From Tsuneonella rigui (GTDB taxonomy: Bacteria > Pseudomonadota > Alphaproteobacteria > Sphingomonadales > Sphingomonadaceae), in assembly GCF_003958625.1 (NCBI RefSeq), contig NZ_RSEL01000005.1, positions 372,001 to 436,000 on the forward strand: a DNA stretch of 64,000 nucleotides, in the 5' to 3' direction. The position numbers were made by a program, and so were the translations under genes. Below the pieces are notes generated by a model. The model ran no database searches and was not told the origin of the DNA. It saw nothing but the letters and a program-made list of their open reading frames with translations. This document shows, piece after piece, positions 16,965-24,552 of the stretch (position 1 is the first letter of the stretch; every line of letters begins with the position of its first letter).

Positions 16965-17444
16965 ATGACGATCAAGGTGGGCGACAAGCTGCCCGACGTG
17001 AAGCTGACCAAGGCGACCGAGAAGGGGCCCGAAGCCGTGCAGAGCGCCGACTTCTTCGCCGGCAAGAAGGTTGCGCTGTTCTCGGTCCCGGGCGCATTCA
17101 CTCCGACCTGCTCGGCGCGCCACCTGCCGGGCTACGTCGACAAGGCCGCTGAGCTGAAGGCCAAGGGCGTCGACGAGATCGCGGCGACCGCGGTCAACGA
17201 TGCCTTCGTGATGAGCGCGTGGAACAAGTCGGCCGGCAGCGACGACATCACCATGCTCGCCGATGGCAACGGCGATTTCGCCGAGGCTCTCGGCTTGACG
17301 ATGGACGGCTCGGGCTTCGGCCTTGGTAAGCGCGGCCAGCGATTCTCGATGATCGTCGACGACGGGGTCGTCACCGAGCTCAATGTCGAGCAACCGGGCG
17401 ACTTCTCTGTCTCGAGCGCGGAGCACATGCTCGGCCAGCTCTAG
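16965..17444 (+). CDS. Peroxiredoxin (Prx5/hybrid-Prx family)
   Basis: A thiol peroxidase that reduces peroxides in the cytoplasm. 159 residues from the ATG at 16965, with AAAGGATAAG as ribosome binding site. The peroxidatic site is VPGAFTPTCSARHLPGYV with Cys49; the conserved Pro and Thr of PxxxT/S-C are present. The family reductant is usually glutathione/glutaredoxin or thioredoxin. No clear resolving Cys is seen in the rest of the chain, suggesting a 1-Cys mechanism. A strong terminator follows. Confidence 0.93.
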   Translation: MTIKVGDKLPDVKLTKATEKGPEAVQSADFFAGKKVALFSVPGAFTPTCSARHLPGYVDKAAELKAKGVDEIAATAVNDAFVMSAWNKSAGSDDITMLADGNGDFAEALGLTMDGSGFGLGKRGQRFSMIVDDGVVTELNVEQPGDFSVSSAEHMLGQL

Positions 17445-17457
17445 GAGCAGCGAACCC

Positions 17458-17499
17458 AAAAAAGGGCCGCGGCGCGCATCGGTGCGCCGCGGCCCTTTT
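17458..17499 (+). terminator. Rho-independent terminator after the peroxiredoxin gene
   Basis: AAAAGGGCCGCGGCGC and GCGCCGCGGCCCTTTT are perfectly complementary 16-base arms around an 8-base loop. The stem is very GC-rich and ends in TTTT, starting 14 bases after the peroxiredoxin stop. It is symmetrical with an A-run on the other side, so it could work on both strands. Confidence 0.9.
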
Positions 17500-17608
17500 G
17501 CGTTTGGCGTCCGGTGACCGGATCGAAAGCATTGGCGCCTATTGCGGCGGCGTGACCGCCGTTTCCCTCACCAATGCCCGCTTGTCGGCGAATATCCTTG
17601 GCGTGCGG

Positions 17609-18502
17609 ATGCCGAGTGCGTTGGCGCTTTGCCTCGCAGGCGTCCTGACGGTGTCGGCAGCGGCTGGTGCTGCTATCATCGTGGCCACAGGCCTCACTCT
17701 CGAGATTGCCGGCTTTTCCCGCTTCCTCGCTCTCGCCGGTGTCATGTTCGCCCTCACGTTCTGGTGCGGGTCGCGCAGGCTCGATCCACGCATGGGGGCC
17801 GCGGCTTCGATCGTCGGTGCCGCAACGCTTTCGCTGGTCATCTGCGGGATCGTGTCCAACGCCGGACTGCGCTTGGGTGCTCCACTGGCCGATGCCCGGC
17901 TCGCCGCCGCGGACGCGCTGGTCGGGCTCAACGCGGGAGAGGTCATCCGCGCTGTCGCACGCCGTCCGTGGCTAACCGAAGTCCTGTCCCTTTTCTACAA
18001 TTCCTCGGGCGTGGCAGTGATCGCGTTGATCGGATGGTCGCTTGTCCGCAAGAAAGTCGCGCGCGCGTGGGAGCTGGTCGCGACCGCCATCATCTCGATG
18101 CAACTCGTGGCGATCGCCTCACCGGCCTTCCCAGCCTGGGGCGCCATGCGGCATTTCGGGCTCGAGGGATTGCAGGGCCATGGCTTGCCCGTGGGGGCCG
18201 GGGTCTACCAGTGGCCAGCCTTCGCCAATTTCTACGCCGGAACCGACCCCGTTCTGCGCTTGGCGGACATGGGCGGCGTCGTCGCGTTTCCCTCGTTCCA
18301 CACCGTGCTGGCGCTGTTGATAACCCAGGCGCTGGGAACGACCCGTCTCTGGCCGCTGGCGCTCGTCTGGACGGCGGGCATCATCCTCGCGGCCATCCCG
18401 ATGGGTGGCCATTATGTCGTCGATCTTGCCGGAGGCTTCGTCATCTGGCTCGCTGCCGCGGCGATCGCGCGGCGAGCGGTGGCTAGTAGCCCATCAGCTT
18501 GA
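17609..18502 (+). CDS. PAP2-family integral membrane phosphatase/phosphotransferase (Aur1/Ipt1-like)
   Basis: A polytopic inner-membrane protein of 297 residues if it starts at the ATG at 17609. A GTG at 17552 is an alternative, and an even earlier TTG lies inside the upstream terminator and is unlikely. About seven hydrophobic segments are visible. Near the C-terminus are the PAP2 motifs: VVAFPSFHTVLALL (active-site His) and GGHYVVDLAGGFVIW (second His and Asp). This arrangement resembles inositol-phosphoceramide-synthase-like PAP2 proteins; the substrate, probably a lipid phosphate, is unknown. The last 20 bases overlap the convergent folE gene. Confidence 0.78.
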   Translation: MPSALALCLAGVLTVSAAAGAAIIVATGLTLEIAGFSRFLALAGVMFALTFWCGSRRLDPRMGAAASIVGAATLSLVICGIVSNAGLRLGAPLADARLAAADALVGLNAGEVIRAVARRPWLTEVLSLFYNSSGVAVIALIGWSLVRKKVARAWELVATAIISMQLVAIASPAFPAWGAMRHFGLEGLQGHGLPVGAGVYQWPAFANFYAGTDPVLRLADMGGVVAFPSFHTVLALLITQALGTTRLWPLALVWTAGIILAAIPMGGHYVVDLAGGFVIWLAAAAIARRAVASSPSA

Positions 18503-19091
18503 GCACTTCCTCGCGGCTGCGGTGGTCGTCGAGGAATGCCCCCATCATCCGGCTGGTCATCATGCGGACCCCCGGGGTGCGGACCCCCCGCGCGGTCATG
18601 CAGCTGTGGCTTGCACAGATGACGACCGCCACGCCTTGCGGCTTGAGGTGATCCCAGATGCACTGCGCGACCTCAGCAGTCAGGCGCTCCTGCACCTGCA
18701 GCCGGCGCGCGAAGCCGTTCAGTACCCGCGCGAGCTTGGAAATGCCGACCACGCGGTCGGTCGGCAAATAGGCGATCGACGCAGTACCGATAATCGGCGC
18801 CATGTGATGCTCGCAATGCGACTGGAAGGGGATTTCCTTGAGCAGGATCAGCTCGTTGTAGCCGCCAACTTCCTCGAACGTGCGGCTGAGGTGGTGCCCG
18901 GGCTCCTCACCGTAACCGAGGCAATATTCCTTCCACGCGCGGGCAACACGCTTTGGGGTATCGAGCAGGCCTTCACGCGTCGGATCGTCCCCCGCCCAGC
19001 GGATCAGCGTGCGAATGGCCTCCTGCACGTCGTCGGGAACCGGCGGCTTGCCGTCTTCGACGTCTTCGTCGGGACCGACCAGGCTACTCAT
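18483..19091 (-). CDS. folE: GTP cyclohydrolase I
   Basis: First step of tetrahydrofolate (and queuosine-type pterin) synthesis: GTP to 7,8-dihydroneopterin triphosphate. 202 residues. The zinc and active-site residues are in SHCEHHMAPIIG and SHSCMTARGV, and VQERLTAEVA is also a family signature. Its ATG overlaps the stop of the phospholipase D-like gene (ATGA, 19088-19091), and its 3' end overlaps the convergent PAP2 gene by 20 bases. Confidence 0.97.
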   Translation of the reverse strand: MSSLVGPDEDVEDGKPPVPDDVQEAIRTLIRWAGDDPTREGLLDTPKRVARAWKEYCLGYGEEPGHHLSRTFEEVGGYNELILLKEIPFQSHCEHHMAPIIGTASIAYLPTDRVVGISKLARVLNGFARRLQVQERLTAEVAQCIWDHLKPQGVAVVICASHSCMTARGVRTPGVRMMTSRMMGAFLDDHRSREEVLKLMGY

Positions 19092-20632
19092 CTGCCCACT
19101 CCTCGCTTCGCGCGATCGTAGGCGCGCTTGATCATGCTGCCCTGCTTCAACAGGCCGCCCTTGGCAAACGGTTCGAACATGTCCTCGGGTTTCTCCGGGT
19201 CGAGCACTTGCGATCCGGCGACCGCCTCCTGGATTTCGCTCACCTCGGGCGCGAGGAATGGCCGTAGCGTCCGGCTATTGCGCTGGCCATGCTCGCGGAT
19301 CAGGTTCAGCATTGAACCATCGCTCTCGAGCAGCCGGGCAACCTCGTCTTCCTTCAGTCCGCAATGCTCGGCGAGCAGCGAGTGGCGAATGGCGCGAATG
19401 GGATCGCACGCGTGCGCGTTGCCCGGCCGGGTGCAATCGATGAACACGTCGCACTCGCTGTCGAGGCCGAGCGAACGGTTGTTGAAGTTCGCCGAGCCGA
19501 TCCGCAGCACCTCGTCGTCGAAGATCGTCAACTTGGCGTGGACGTAGATCGGCGTCTTGCCCGTGAATGGGTTGAACAGCCCGAAACGCCCCTTGTGATC
19601 GAGCTCCTCCAGTCCGCGCACCAGAAGGGCACGCGCGTGATCCATTGCCTGCTGCTCCAGCCAGCCGTCCGCGACCAACGGCTGGACGAGTACGATCTCC
19701 GGGGGATCGGCTTCCTTCAGCCGTTCGCCGATGGCCTCGGCGATCTTGGGCGAGGTGAGGTACTGGTTCTCGCTGTAGATGAAGCTCTTCGCCGCAGCGA
19801 TCTGCACCAACAGCAGCTCCTCGATCTCGCGAACCTCATCGCAATCCTCGTAGCGCGCACGGGTACGTGCGATGCCGATCTCTACGTCTTCGAACTGAAC
19901 CGGCAGGCTTTCAGGCCATAGACTGTCGTCCGGCACCGTCAGTTCCTCGATTCGTTCACCTCCGGCCCGGTGCCAGCGGTCACGGCTGAGCTTTCCGAGC
20001 TGGCGAGCCGCTTCGCCTTCGAACATCATCGTCGCGTCGTGCCATGGCCCGTAGCGCCGCCCGTGCGGGCGATGACGGCGGCGATCGTTTTCCTCGTGCT
20101 CGCGGGTGTCCCACCGGTCCTGAGTCATGTCGATCCCGCCGCAGACCGCCAGCTTGTCGTCCAGCACGGCGATCTTCTGGTGATGCGAGCAGCCGATCGG
20201 ATGATGGTTGTCGAACTTGAAGGTGATGCTTTTGTACTGTGCCATGCGCAGGACATCGACGATCATGTAGCCGCGCAGCAGGAAGGGGACGAAAGCGAAG
20301 CCCCACTTGAGGATGCGGATCTCAAGGCCCTCGCGATGCCGGGCGCACCACATCAGGAAGCTTCCCAGCCGGCGCGGATAGCGGCGGCGGAACGGACGGC
20401 TGAACCAGCGGCGGCCAATGGCGAGGTGGATGCGGGTGTCGAAGTCCCACCCGACCAGCATGATCCGCCGTCGAGCCTTGAGCATCGCCTGTTGCATGGC
20501 GGCGAAGTAGTCTTCGGCGTCGATGATCACGCTAGCGCGGTCCACTTTGGCATAGCGCCAGACGCCGGGGGCGGCGGGCTGGTCGATGTTTTCGTCCGCC
20601 GGCGTGTGTGTGGTTTGCGGCCCCTCTCCCAT
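19088..20632 (-). CDS. Phospholipase D / cardiolipin-synthase-like protein
   Basis: 514 residues from the ATG at 20630-20632. An in-frame TTG 36 bases further upstream is possible. It has two HKD motifs of the PLD superfamily: CSHHQKIAVLDDKLAVCGG at about residues 150-168 and YVHAKLTIFDDEVLRIGSAN in the second half, each with HxK and downstream Asp. One short hydrophobic stretch (FAFVPFLLRGYMIVDVL) may sit at the membrane. The family makes or remodels phospholipids; a cardiolipin synthase or phosphatidyl-transferase role is plausible but not shown. Coupling to folE by ATGA is unusual in function. Confidence 0.85.
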   Translation of the reverse strand: MGEGPQTTHTPADENIDQPAAPGVWRYAKVDRASVIIDAEDYFAAMQQAMLKARRRIMLVGWDFDTRIHLAIGRRWFSRPFRRRYPRRLGSFLMWCARHREGLEIRILKWGFAFVPFLLRGYMIVDVLRMAQYKSITFKFDNHHPIGCSHHQKIAVLDDKLAVCGGIDMTQDRWDTREHEENDRRRHRPHGRRYGPWHDATMMFEGEAARQLGKLSRDRWHRAGGERIEELTVPDDSLWPESLPVQFEDVEIGIARTRARYEDCDEVREIEELLLVQIAAAKSFIYSENQYLTSPKIAEAIGERLKEADPPEIVLVQPLVADGWLEQQAMDHARALLVRGLEELDHKGRFGLFNPFTGKTPIYVHAKLTIFDDEVLRIGSANFNNRSLGLDSECDVFIDCTRPGNAHACDPIRAIRHSLLAEHCGLKEDEVARLLESDGSMLNLIREHGQRNSRTLRPFLAPEVSEIQEAVAGSQVLDPEKPEDMFEPFAKGGLLKQGSMIKRAYDRAKRGVGR

Positions 20633-20783
20633 GCTTGGCTCACTGTCAGGATGGAGCGGTTGCGGCAAGTACCGCTGTGGGGCGGCGCGCCCGGAATGAT
20701 CGCTTCGCCGCTGCGCGGCTGCGCCGTCTCCGCGCTTGCGGCGCTCCGACTCCGAACCGGTCCAAAGCGTGATGGGACGTGCA

Positions 20784-20827
20784 AACTTTTAAGGCCGCCT
20801 CCCGGTGGGGAGACGGCCTTAAAAGTT
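20784..20827 (-). terminator. Long hairpin directly after tRNA-Arg, probable terminator
   Basis: 20-base arms (20784-20803 and 20808-20827) pair with a single mismatch around a 4-base loop. The arm nearest the tRNA begins within its CCA end. Such a long GC-rich stem immediately downstream of a tRNA is best read as the transcription terminator and 3'-processing signal, although the following T-run on the minus strand is short. Confidence 0.65.
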
Positions 20828-20903
20828 GGCGCGCCCGGAACGATTCGAACGTCCGACCCTCAGATTCGTAGTCTGATGCTCTATCCAGCTGAGCTACGGG
20901 CGC
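20827..20903 (-). tRNA. tRNA-Arg (anticodon ACG)
   Basis: The minus strand reads GCGCCCGTAGCTCAGCTGGA at the 5' end. It has a D-loop, the anticodon arm TCAGA-CTACGAA-TCTGA (anticodon ACG), the T-arm with GTTCGAATC, a 3' acceptor strand CGGGCGC, discriminator G and an encoded CCA. All four stems pair. A34 would be deaminated to inosine to read CGU/CGC/CGA. Total 77 bases. Confidence 0.97.
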
Positions 20904-20950
20904 GCGCTAGGGGGCGGCACATAGGGTCGCCATTCCAGCTTGGCAATCCC

Positions 20951-21349
20951 CTATCCCGCACTCCCGAATAACTGGGCCGCCAGCTGCGAATCGAGCTGCG
21001 GCAGGGGTAGCGCGGCAATCTCTTCGGGCGTGAACCAGCCCAGTTCAGCGCCCGGTTCGGGCTGCGGCGTCCCGTGCCATTTGTCGATTTTGTAAAGCGT
21101 GATGACAATCGCCGGCTCCCCCTCGCCCGGGTCAGCCGCAGCCTCACCGATAGGCTCAAGGCCGCGCGGGGTCACCGCTATGGTCAATTCCTCGTTAAGT
21201 TCGCGAACCAGCGCCTGGAGCGGGGTTTCGCCCGCCTCGACCTTGCCGCCGGGAAATTCCCAAAGCCCGGCATGGCGCTTCCCGGCGGGGCGTTTCTGCA
21301 GCAGCCAGCGCCCGCTCGAGTCGCACATCGCACCCGCAACCACCGCCAT
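20951..21349 (-). CDS. mutT: 8-oxo-dGTP diphosphatase MutT (Nudix)
   Basis: Cleans oxidised guanine nucleotides from the pool to prevent A:T to C:G mutations. 132 residues from the ATG at 21347-21349. The frame is open upstream but those residues are not MutT-like. The Nudix box runs from GGKVEAGETP to ALVRELNEEL (about residues 36-58), and LLQKRPAGKRHAGLWEFPGG is the typical MutT start of it. The C-terminus holds LGWFTPEEIAALPLP. The tRNA-Arg gene lies 47 bases downstream on the same strand. Confidence 0.93.
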   Translation of the reverse strand: MAVVAGAMCDSSGRWLLQKRPAGKRHAGLWEFPGGKVEAGETPLQALVRELNEELTIAVTPRGLEPIGEAAADPGEGEPAIVITLYKIDKWHGTPQPEPGAELGWFTPEEIAALPLPQLDSQLAAQLFGSAG

Positions 21350-21453
21350 GATTGTCGGGTTTCTTGTCAAGGTCGCGGCTCCCGGAAACACTTTCTTAAC
21401 GGGTCGAACTGCAAAACGGCGAAAGTCAGGCAGTATTCGACGGAACAAACAAA

Positions 21454-21639
21454 ATGCCGATGCGCAACCTCATCAAGCGGCTTGCCAGCGACATTTCGGG
21501 GGCCACCGCCGTCGAATACGGCCTGATCCTGGCGATGATCTTTCTTGCCATGATCGCGGCGATCCAGAACTTCGGGAACGAGACGATCTCGATGTGGACC
21601 AACGTCGCGGGCAAGATGGACAAAGCCGGCAAGCAGTAG
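21454..21639 (+). CDS. Flp/Fap-type pilin, copy 1
   Basis: A 61-residue type IVb pilin precursor. A short basic leader (RNLIKRLASDISG) is followed by the cleavage/assembly motif GATAVEYGLI, with Glu and Tyr at the expected +5/+6-type positions, then the hydrophobic helix LAMIFLAMIAAI. Flp pilins are cleaved by TadV/CpaA and assembled by the Tad machinery into adhesive pili. Two Met codons (21454 and 21460) could start it. No tad/cpa assembly genes are in the window. It is 111 bases upstream of a second pilin. Confidence 0.92.
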   Translation: MPMRNLIKRLASDISGATAVEYGLILAMIFLAMIAAIQNFGNETISMWTNVAGKMDKAGKQ

Positions 21640-21687
21640 TGGCTCGGTTAGGAGTTTTTCAACCACCTGACCGTAATCCACGCAATG

Positions 21688-21717
21688 CCCAGACCGTGAA
21701 AAGGGTTTCGGACTGGG
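21688..21717 (+). other. Stem-loop between the two pilin genes
   Basis: CCCAGACCG and CGGACTGGG pair with one mismatch around a 12-base loop. No T-run follows, so it may be an mRNA stability or partial-termination element that sets the ratio of the two pilins rather than a full terminator. This role is a guess. Confidence 0.3.
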
Positions 21718-21750
21718 CCGGGTAGCGAAGACTGAACCAGGAGACGTCAA

Positions 21751-21924
21751 ATGCAGTTCATCAAGAATCTCGTTCGCGACGAAGCGGGCGCCACGGCCAT
21801 CGAATACGGCCTGATCGCCGCTCTGATCGCGGTTGCCGCGATCGCCGCGATGCAGGGCCTCGGCAACCAGCTGAGCAGCACCTTCACGACCGTTTCGACG
21901 AAGATGGCCAACGGCAACAAGTAA
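21751..21924 (+). CDS. Flp/Fap-type pilin, copy 2
   Basis: 57 residues with a strong ribosome binding site CAGGAGACGTCAA before ATG. The protein starts MQFIKNLVRDEAGATAIEYG, which is the classic leader plus GATAIEYG motif of Flp pilins, followed by the helix LIAALIAVAAIAAMQGLG. It is closer to the standard pilin than copy 1, which has bulkier residues in the helix and a different tail. A clear terminator lies 24 bases after the stop, ending the two-pilin unit. Confidence 0.95.
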   Translation: MQFIKNLVRDEAGATAIEYGLIAALIAVAAIAAMQGLGNQLSSTFTTVSTKMANGNK

Positions 21925-21947
21925 GCCTCTTCGCTAACGCGAAAACG

Positions 21948-21985
21948 AAAAGGGCGGCGGGAGAAATCCCGTCGCCCTTTTTCTT
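21948..21985 (+). terminator. Rho-independent terminator after the pilin genes
   Basis: AAAAGGGCGGCGGG pairs with CCCGTCGCCCTTTTT (one G-T-type mismatch) around AGAAAT, ending in a five-base T-run. It also sits 11 bases beyond the 3' end of the convergent M48 protease gene and may serve both. Confidence 0.9.
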
Positions 21986-21996
21986 TGTCCGCCGCC

Positions 21997-23478
21997 TCAG
22001 CGGCCGCGGACGACCAACTTGACCTTCTGCCCCGGCGTGACGGCCTGGCTCGAGGTCAGTCCGTTGAGCACGCGGAAGCGCTGCTCCTGCGCATCGGAGT
22101 AGGCCATGCGCGCCGCCAGCGATTGCACGGTATCGCGCGCGCCGACCGTGACCACGTCGATCACCCGCGGAATCACCTGGGCCGCCTCATTGGCGCTGAT
22201 CCGCCGCATCGAGTTAAACATCGGCGAGAACACCGACGACCGGCCAGCCTGGCTGATGGTCATGAAGTGGAACGCCTGACTGTTCGAAAATTCATAGGCG
22301 AAGATCACAACGTCGACCTGGCTGCCGCCCGAATTGACGCGCGCGGTGCCGTACATCGCCGGAATCCCGTTCACGGTCGTGCGCTGGAGCGACTGCGGAG
22401 CGATCTGTTGGTTCTGGCTGAGCGACGCGAAGGCTTGCCGGACGTAAGTCTCAAGGTTGCCGTTGAACGGCGCCGTGGTGAGCTGCGCCTGCCCGCTCTG
22501 CCCGTTGATCGACACGGCCTGCGTGCCGTTGACCATGTAGAACCCGCTCGGCGCAGTGAACGCCAGTCTATAGTTCGGATGGATGAACTGGTTGCCCTCG
22601 ATCACGCCCTGCGCGGGATCGTCGCCGTAGGTCAGGCCGTCGATCCGGGTCAGGAACGTGTCGCGGTTGGTCACACCGGTGGCGTTGCCCGCCATGCTGA
22701 GCGCGCTCTTCACGCGGCTGGCGGGATCGGGGTGAGTCGAAGCCCATTCCGGGATCGTCGCGTCATTGCGACCCTGCAGCGACGCGTCGAGCGCGTTCTG
22801 CAGTGCCAGGCTCTGCAGCACAGTCGCCATCGCGTGCGGATCGTAGCCCGCGCTGCGCAGATACTGGATGCCGAGCTTGTCGGCCTCGAGCTCCTGGCTG
22901 CGCGAGAACTTCAGGGTCAGCAGTTGCGAGCCCTGCTGGATGTAGCCGCTTATCGCCTGCCCGATCTGGCTGTTGCCGAGCACCGCGCCCGCGAGGATCG
23001 AGCCGAGCGCGCCGAGGATCGAGTTCTTGGTCGCAGCCTTCTGCCTACGTTGCGAGTGGCGCGCCGCGACGTGGCCGACCTCGTGCCCCAGAACGCCGGC
23101 CAGCTCAGCCTCGTTGTTCATCAGCCCGACGAGCTGCCGCGTGGTGTAAATATAGCCACCCGGGATCGCGAACGCATTGTTGACCGAGCTGTTGAGCAAA
23201 GAAACGGTGAACGCGTCGCGCGCGTTCGACAGGCTCGACTGGACCGCGATGTTCTTGCCGACCTGCTCGACATACTGCGCCTGCGGACCGGTCATCGCGC
23301 CGCCGAATTCCTGCAGCAGTTGCGGATGCTGCTCGGCACCCGACTTGGCCTCCGCCGCGGTGATCGCGGTGGAACGAGTGGACGCGGCATCGGCCGTGGT
23401 GGCGCAGCCGGTGACGAAGACGGCAGCGGCGGCGGTGGCAAGCAGAGCGCTCCGCACACCAAAGCGGGAATGGTTCAT
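21997..23478 (-). CDS. M48-family zinc metalloprotease, periplasmic lipoprotein with LysM-like tail
   Basis: 493 residues. The signal peptide ends in the lipobox AVFVTGC, so the mature protein is probably lipid-anchored. The peptidase M48 zinc site is LGHEVGHVAARHS at about residues 131-143, with the third ligand Glu expected in RSQELEADKLG. After the protease comes a domain with strands typical of long M48 proteins, then a C-terminal segment (VGARDTVQSLAARM through VTPGQKVKLVV) that looks like a LysM-type repeat and could bind peptidoglycan. It is similar in layout to outer-membrane quality-control proteases such as BepA/LoiP; the exact substrate is unknown. Confidence 0.88.
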   Translation of the reverse strand: MNHSRFGVRSALLATAAAAVFVTGCATTADAASTRSTAITAAEAKSGAEQHPQLLQEFGGAMTGPQAQYVEQVGKNIAVQSSLSNARDAFTVSLLNSSVNNAFAIPGGYIYTTRQLVGLMNNEAELAGVLGHEVGHVAARHSQRRQKAATKNSILGALGSILAGAVLGNSQIGQAISGYIQQGSQLLTLKFSRSQELEADKLGIQYLRSAGYDPHAMATVLQSLALQNALDASLQGRNDATIPEWASTHPDPASRVKSALSMAGNATGVTNRDTFLTRIDGLTYGDDPAQGVIEGNQFIHPNYRLAFTAPSGFYMVNGTQAVSINGQSGQAQLTTAPFNGNLETYVRQAFASLSQNQQIAPQSLQRTTVNGIPAMYGTARVNSGGSQVDVVIFAYEFSNSQAFHFMTISQAGRSSVFSPMFNSMRRISANEAAQVIPRVIDVVTVGARDTVQSLAARMAYSDAQEQRFRVLNGLTSSQAVTPGQKVKLVVRGR

Positions 23479-23593
23479 GTCTGGCCCCTTTTCCTAGGCA
23501 TGCGCGGCGACCCACCGCCCGCCGCGGTTTTCGTTCTGTGGCCATGGAAACCCGCTCGCCGCGAGCTTGGTTCCCTCGCAAGGAGGGCGGGCG

Positions 23594-24541
23594 TCAGTTG
23601 GCGCCGATCGCCAGGAAACGATCTTCGCGCATGCGCCGGAGCTGCTCGGGAGCGATCTGGGCGAGCGTGTCGAGCTCGTCTCCGATCGCCGTGCCGAGTG
23701 CTCGTGCGGCCGCCGCGGGATCCCGATGCGCGCCGCCGATCGGCTCGGGCACGATCCGGTCAATCACGCCGAGCCGTTCGAGATGCTGCGCAGTCACCTT
23801 CATCGCCTCGGCCGCTTCAGGTGCCTTCTCCGCGGTGCGCCAGAGGATCGAGGCGCATCCTTCCGGGCTGATCACCGAATAGACCGCGTGCTCCATCATC
23901 AGCACCCGCTCGGCGCTCGCCAGCGCGACCGCGCCGCCGGAGCCGCCCTCGCCCACGATCACCGCCACCATTGGTACCGGCAGCGCGAGGCACGCTTCGG
24001 TCGACCGCGCGATGGCTTCGGCCTGACCGCGCTCTTCCGCCTCGATGCCAGGGAACGCGCCAGAAGTGTCCACCAGCGTCACCACCGGGATGTTGAACCT
24101 GCCCGCGAGTTCCATCAGGCGGATCGCCTTGCGATAGCCCTCGGGCTTACCCATGCCGAAGTTGTGGCGGATACGGGTCTCGGTGTCGTGGCCCTTCTCG
24201 TGGCCGATCAGAACCACCTTGCGCTCGCCCAGCTTCGCGAGACCGCCGATGATCGACTGATCGTCCCCATACAGGCGATCCCCGCCGAGCGGCACAAACT
24301 CTTCGAAAGCGTGCGCGACGTAATCGCGAAAGTGCGGCCGGGAAGGATGACGCGCGACCTGCGTCTTCTGCCAGGGCGTCAGCGCCGCGTAAGTCGTCGC
24401 GAGCAACTCCGCACTCTTCGCCTCGAGCCGCGCGAGCTCGGCAGAGATATCCACCTCGTCCCCCTCGGACGCGGCGCGAAGCTCGGCAATGCGCTGGTCG
24501 AGCTGGGCGACCGGCTTCTCGAATTCGAGGTAGGACTGCAT
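23594..24541 (-). CDS. accA: Acetyl-CoA carboxylase carboxyltransferase subunit alpha
   Basis: With AccD it moves the carboxyl group from biotin to acetyl-CoA in fatty-acid synthesis. 315 residues from the ATG at 24539-24541; a TTG two codons earlier is less likely. Signatures are YLEFEKPVAQLDQRIAELR at the N-terminus, LVDTSGAFPGIEAEERGQAE, and VGEGGSGGAVAL forming an oxyanion site. accD is not nearby, as is usual. xerD lies 11 bases upstream. Confidence 0.96.
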   Translation of the reverse strand: MQSYLEFEKPVAQLDQRIAELRAASEGDEVDISAELARLEAKSAELLATTYAALTPWQKTQVARHPSRPHFRDYVAHAFEEFVPLGGDRLYGDDQSIIGGLAKLGERKVVLIGHEKGHDTETRIRHNFGMGKPEGYRKAIRLMELAGRFNIPVVTLVDTSGAFPGIEAEERGQAEAIARSTEACLALPVPMVAVIVGEGGSGGAVALASAERVLMMEHAVYSVISPEGCASILWRTAEKAPEAAEAMKVTAQHLERLGVIDRIVPEPIGGAHRDPAAAARALGTAIGDELDTLAQIAPEQLRRMREDRFLAIGAN

Positions 24542-24552
24542 CGGCAAGGCAG

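Noticed and set aside
17498-17608. Starting the PAP2 protein at the TTG at 17498
   Set aside because: That codon is inside the terminator stem of the peroxiredoxin gene, and the added residues do not look like part of the membrane protein.
20827-20903. tRNA-Arg as an integration site of a mobile element
   Set aside because: No repeat of the tRNA 3' end, no integrase and ordinary core genes on both sides.
21985-23871. A plus-strand open frame spanning the M48 protease and part of accA
   Set aside because: It runs antisense across two well-supported genes and starts inside a terminator.
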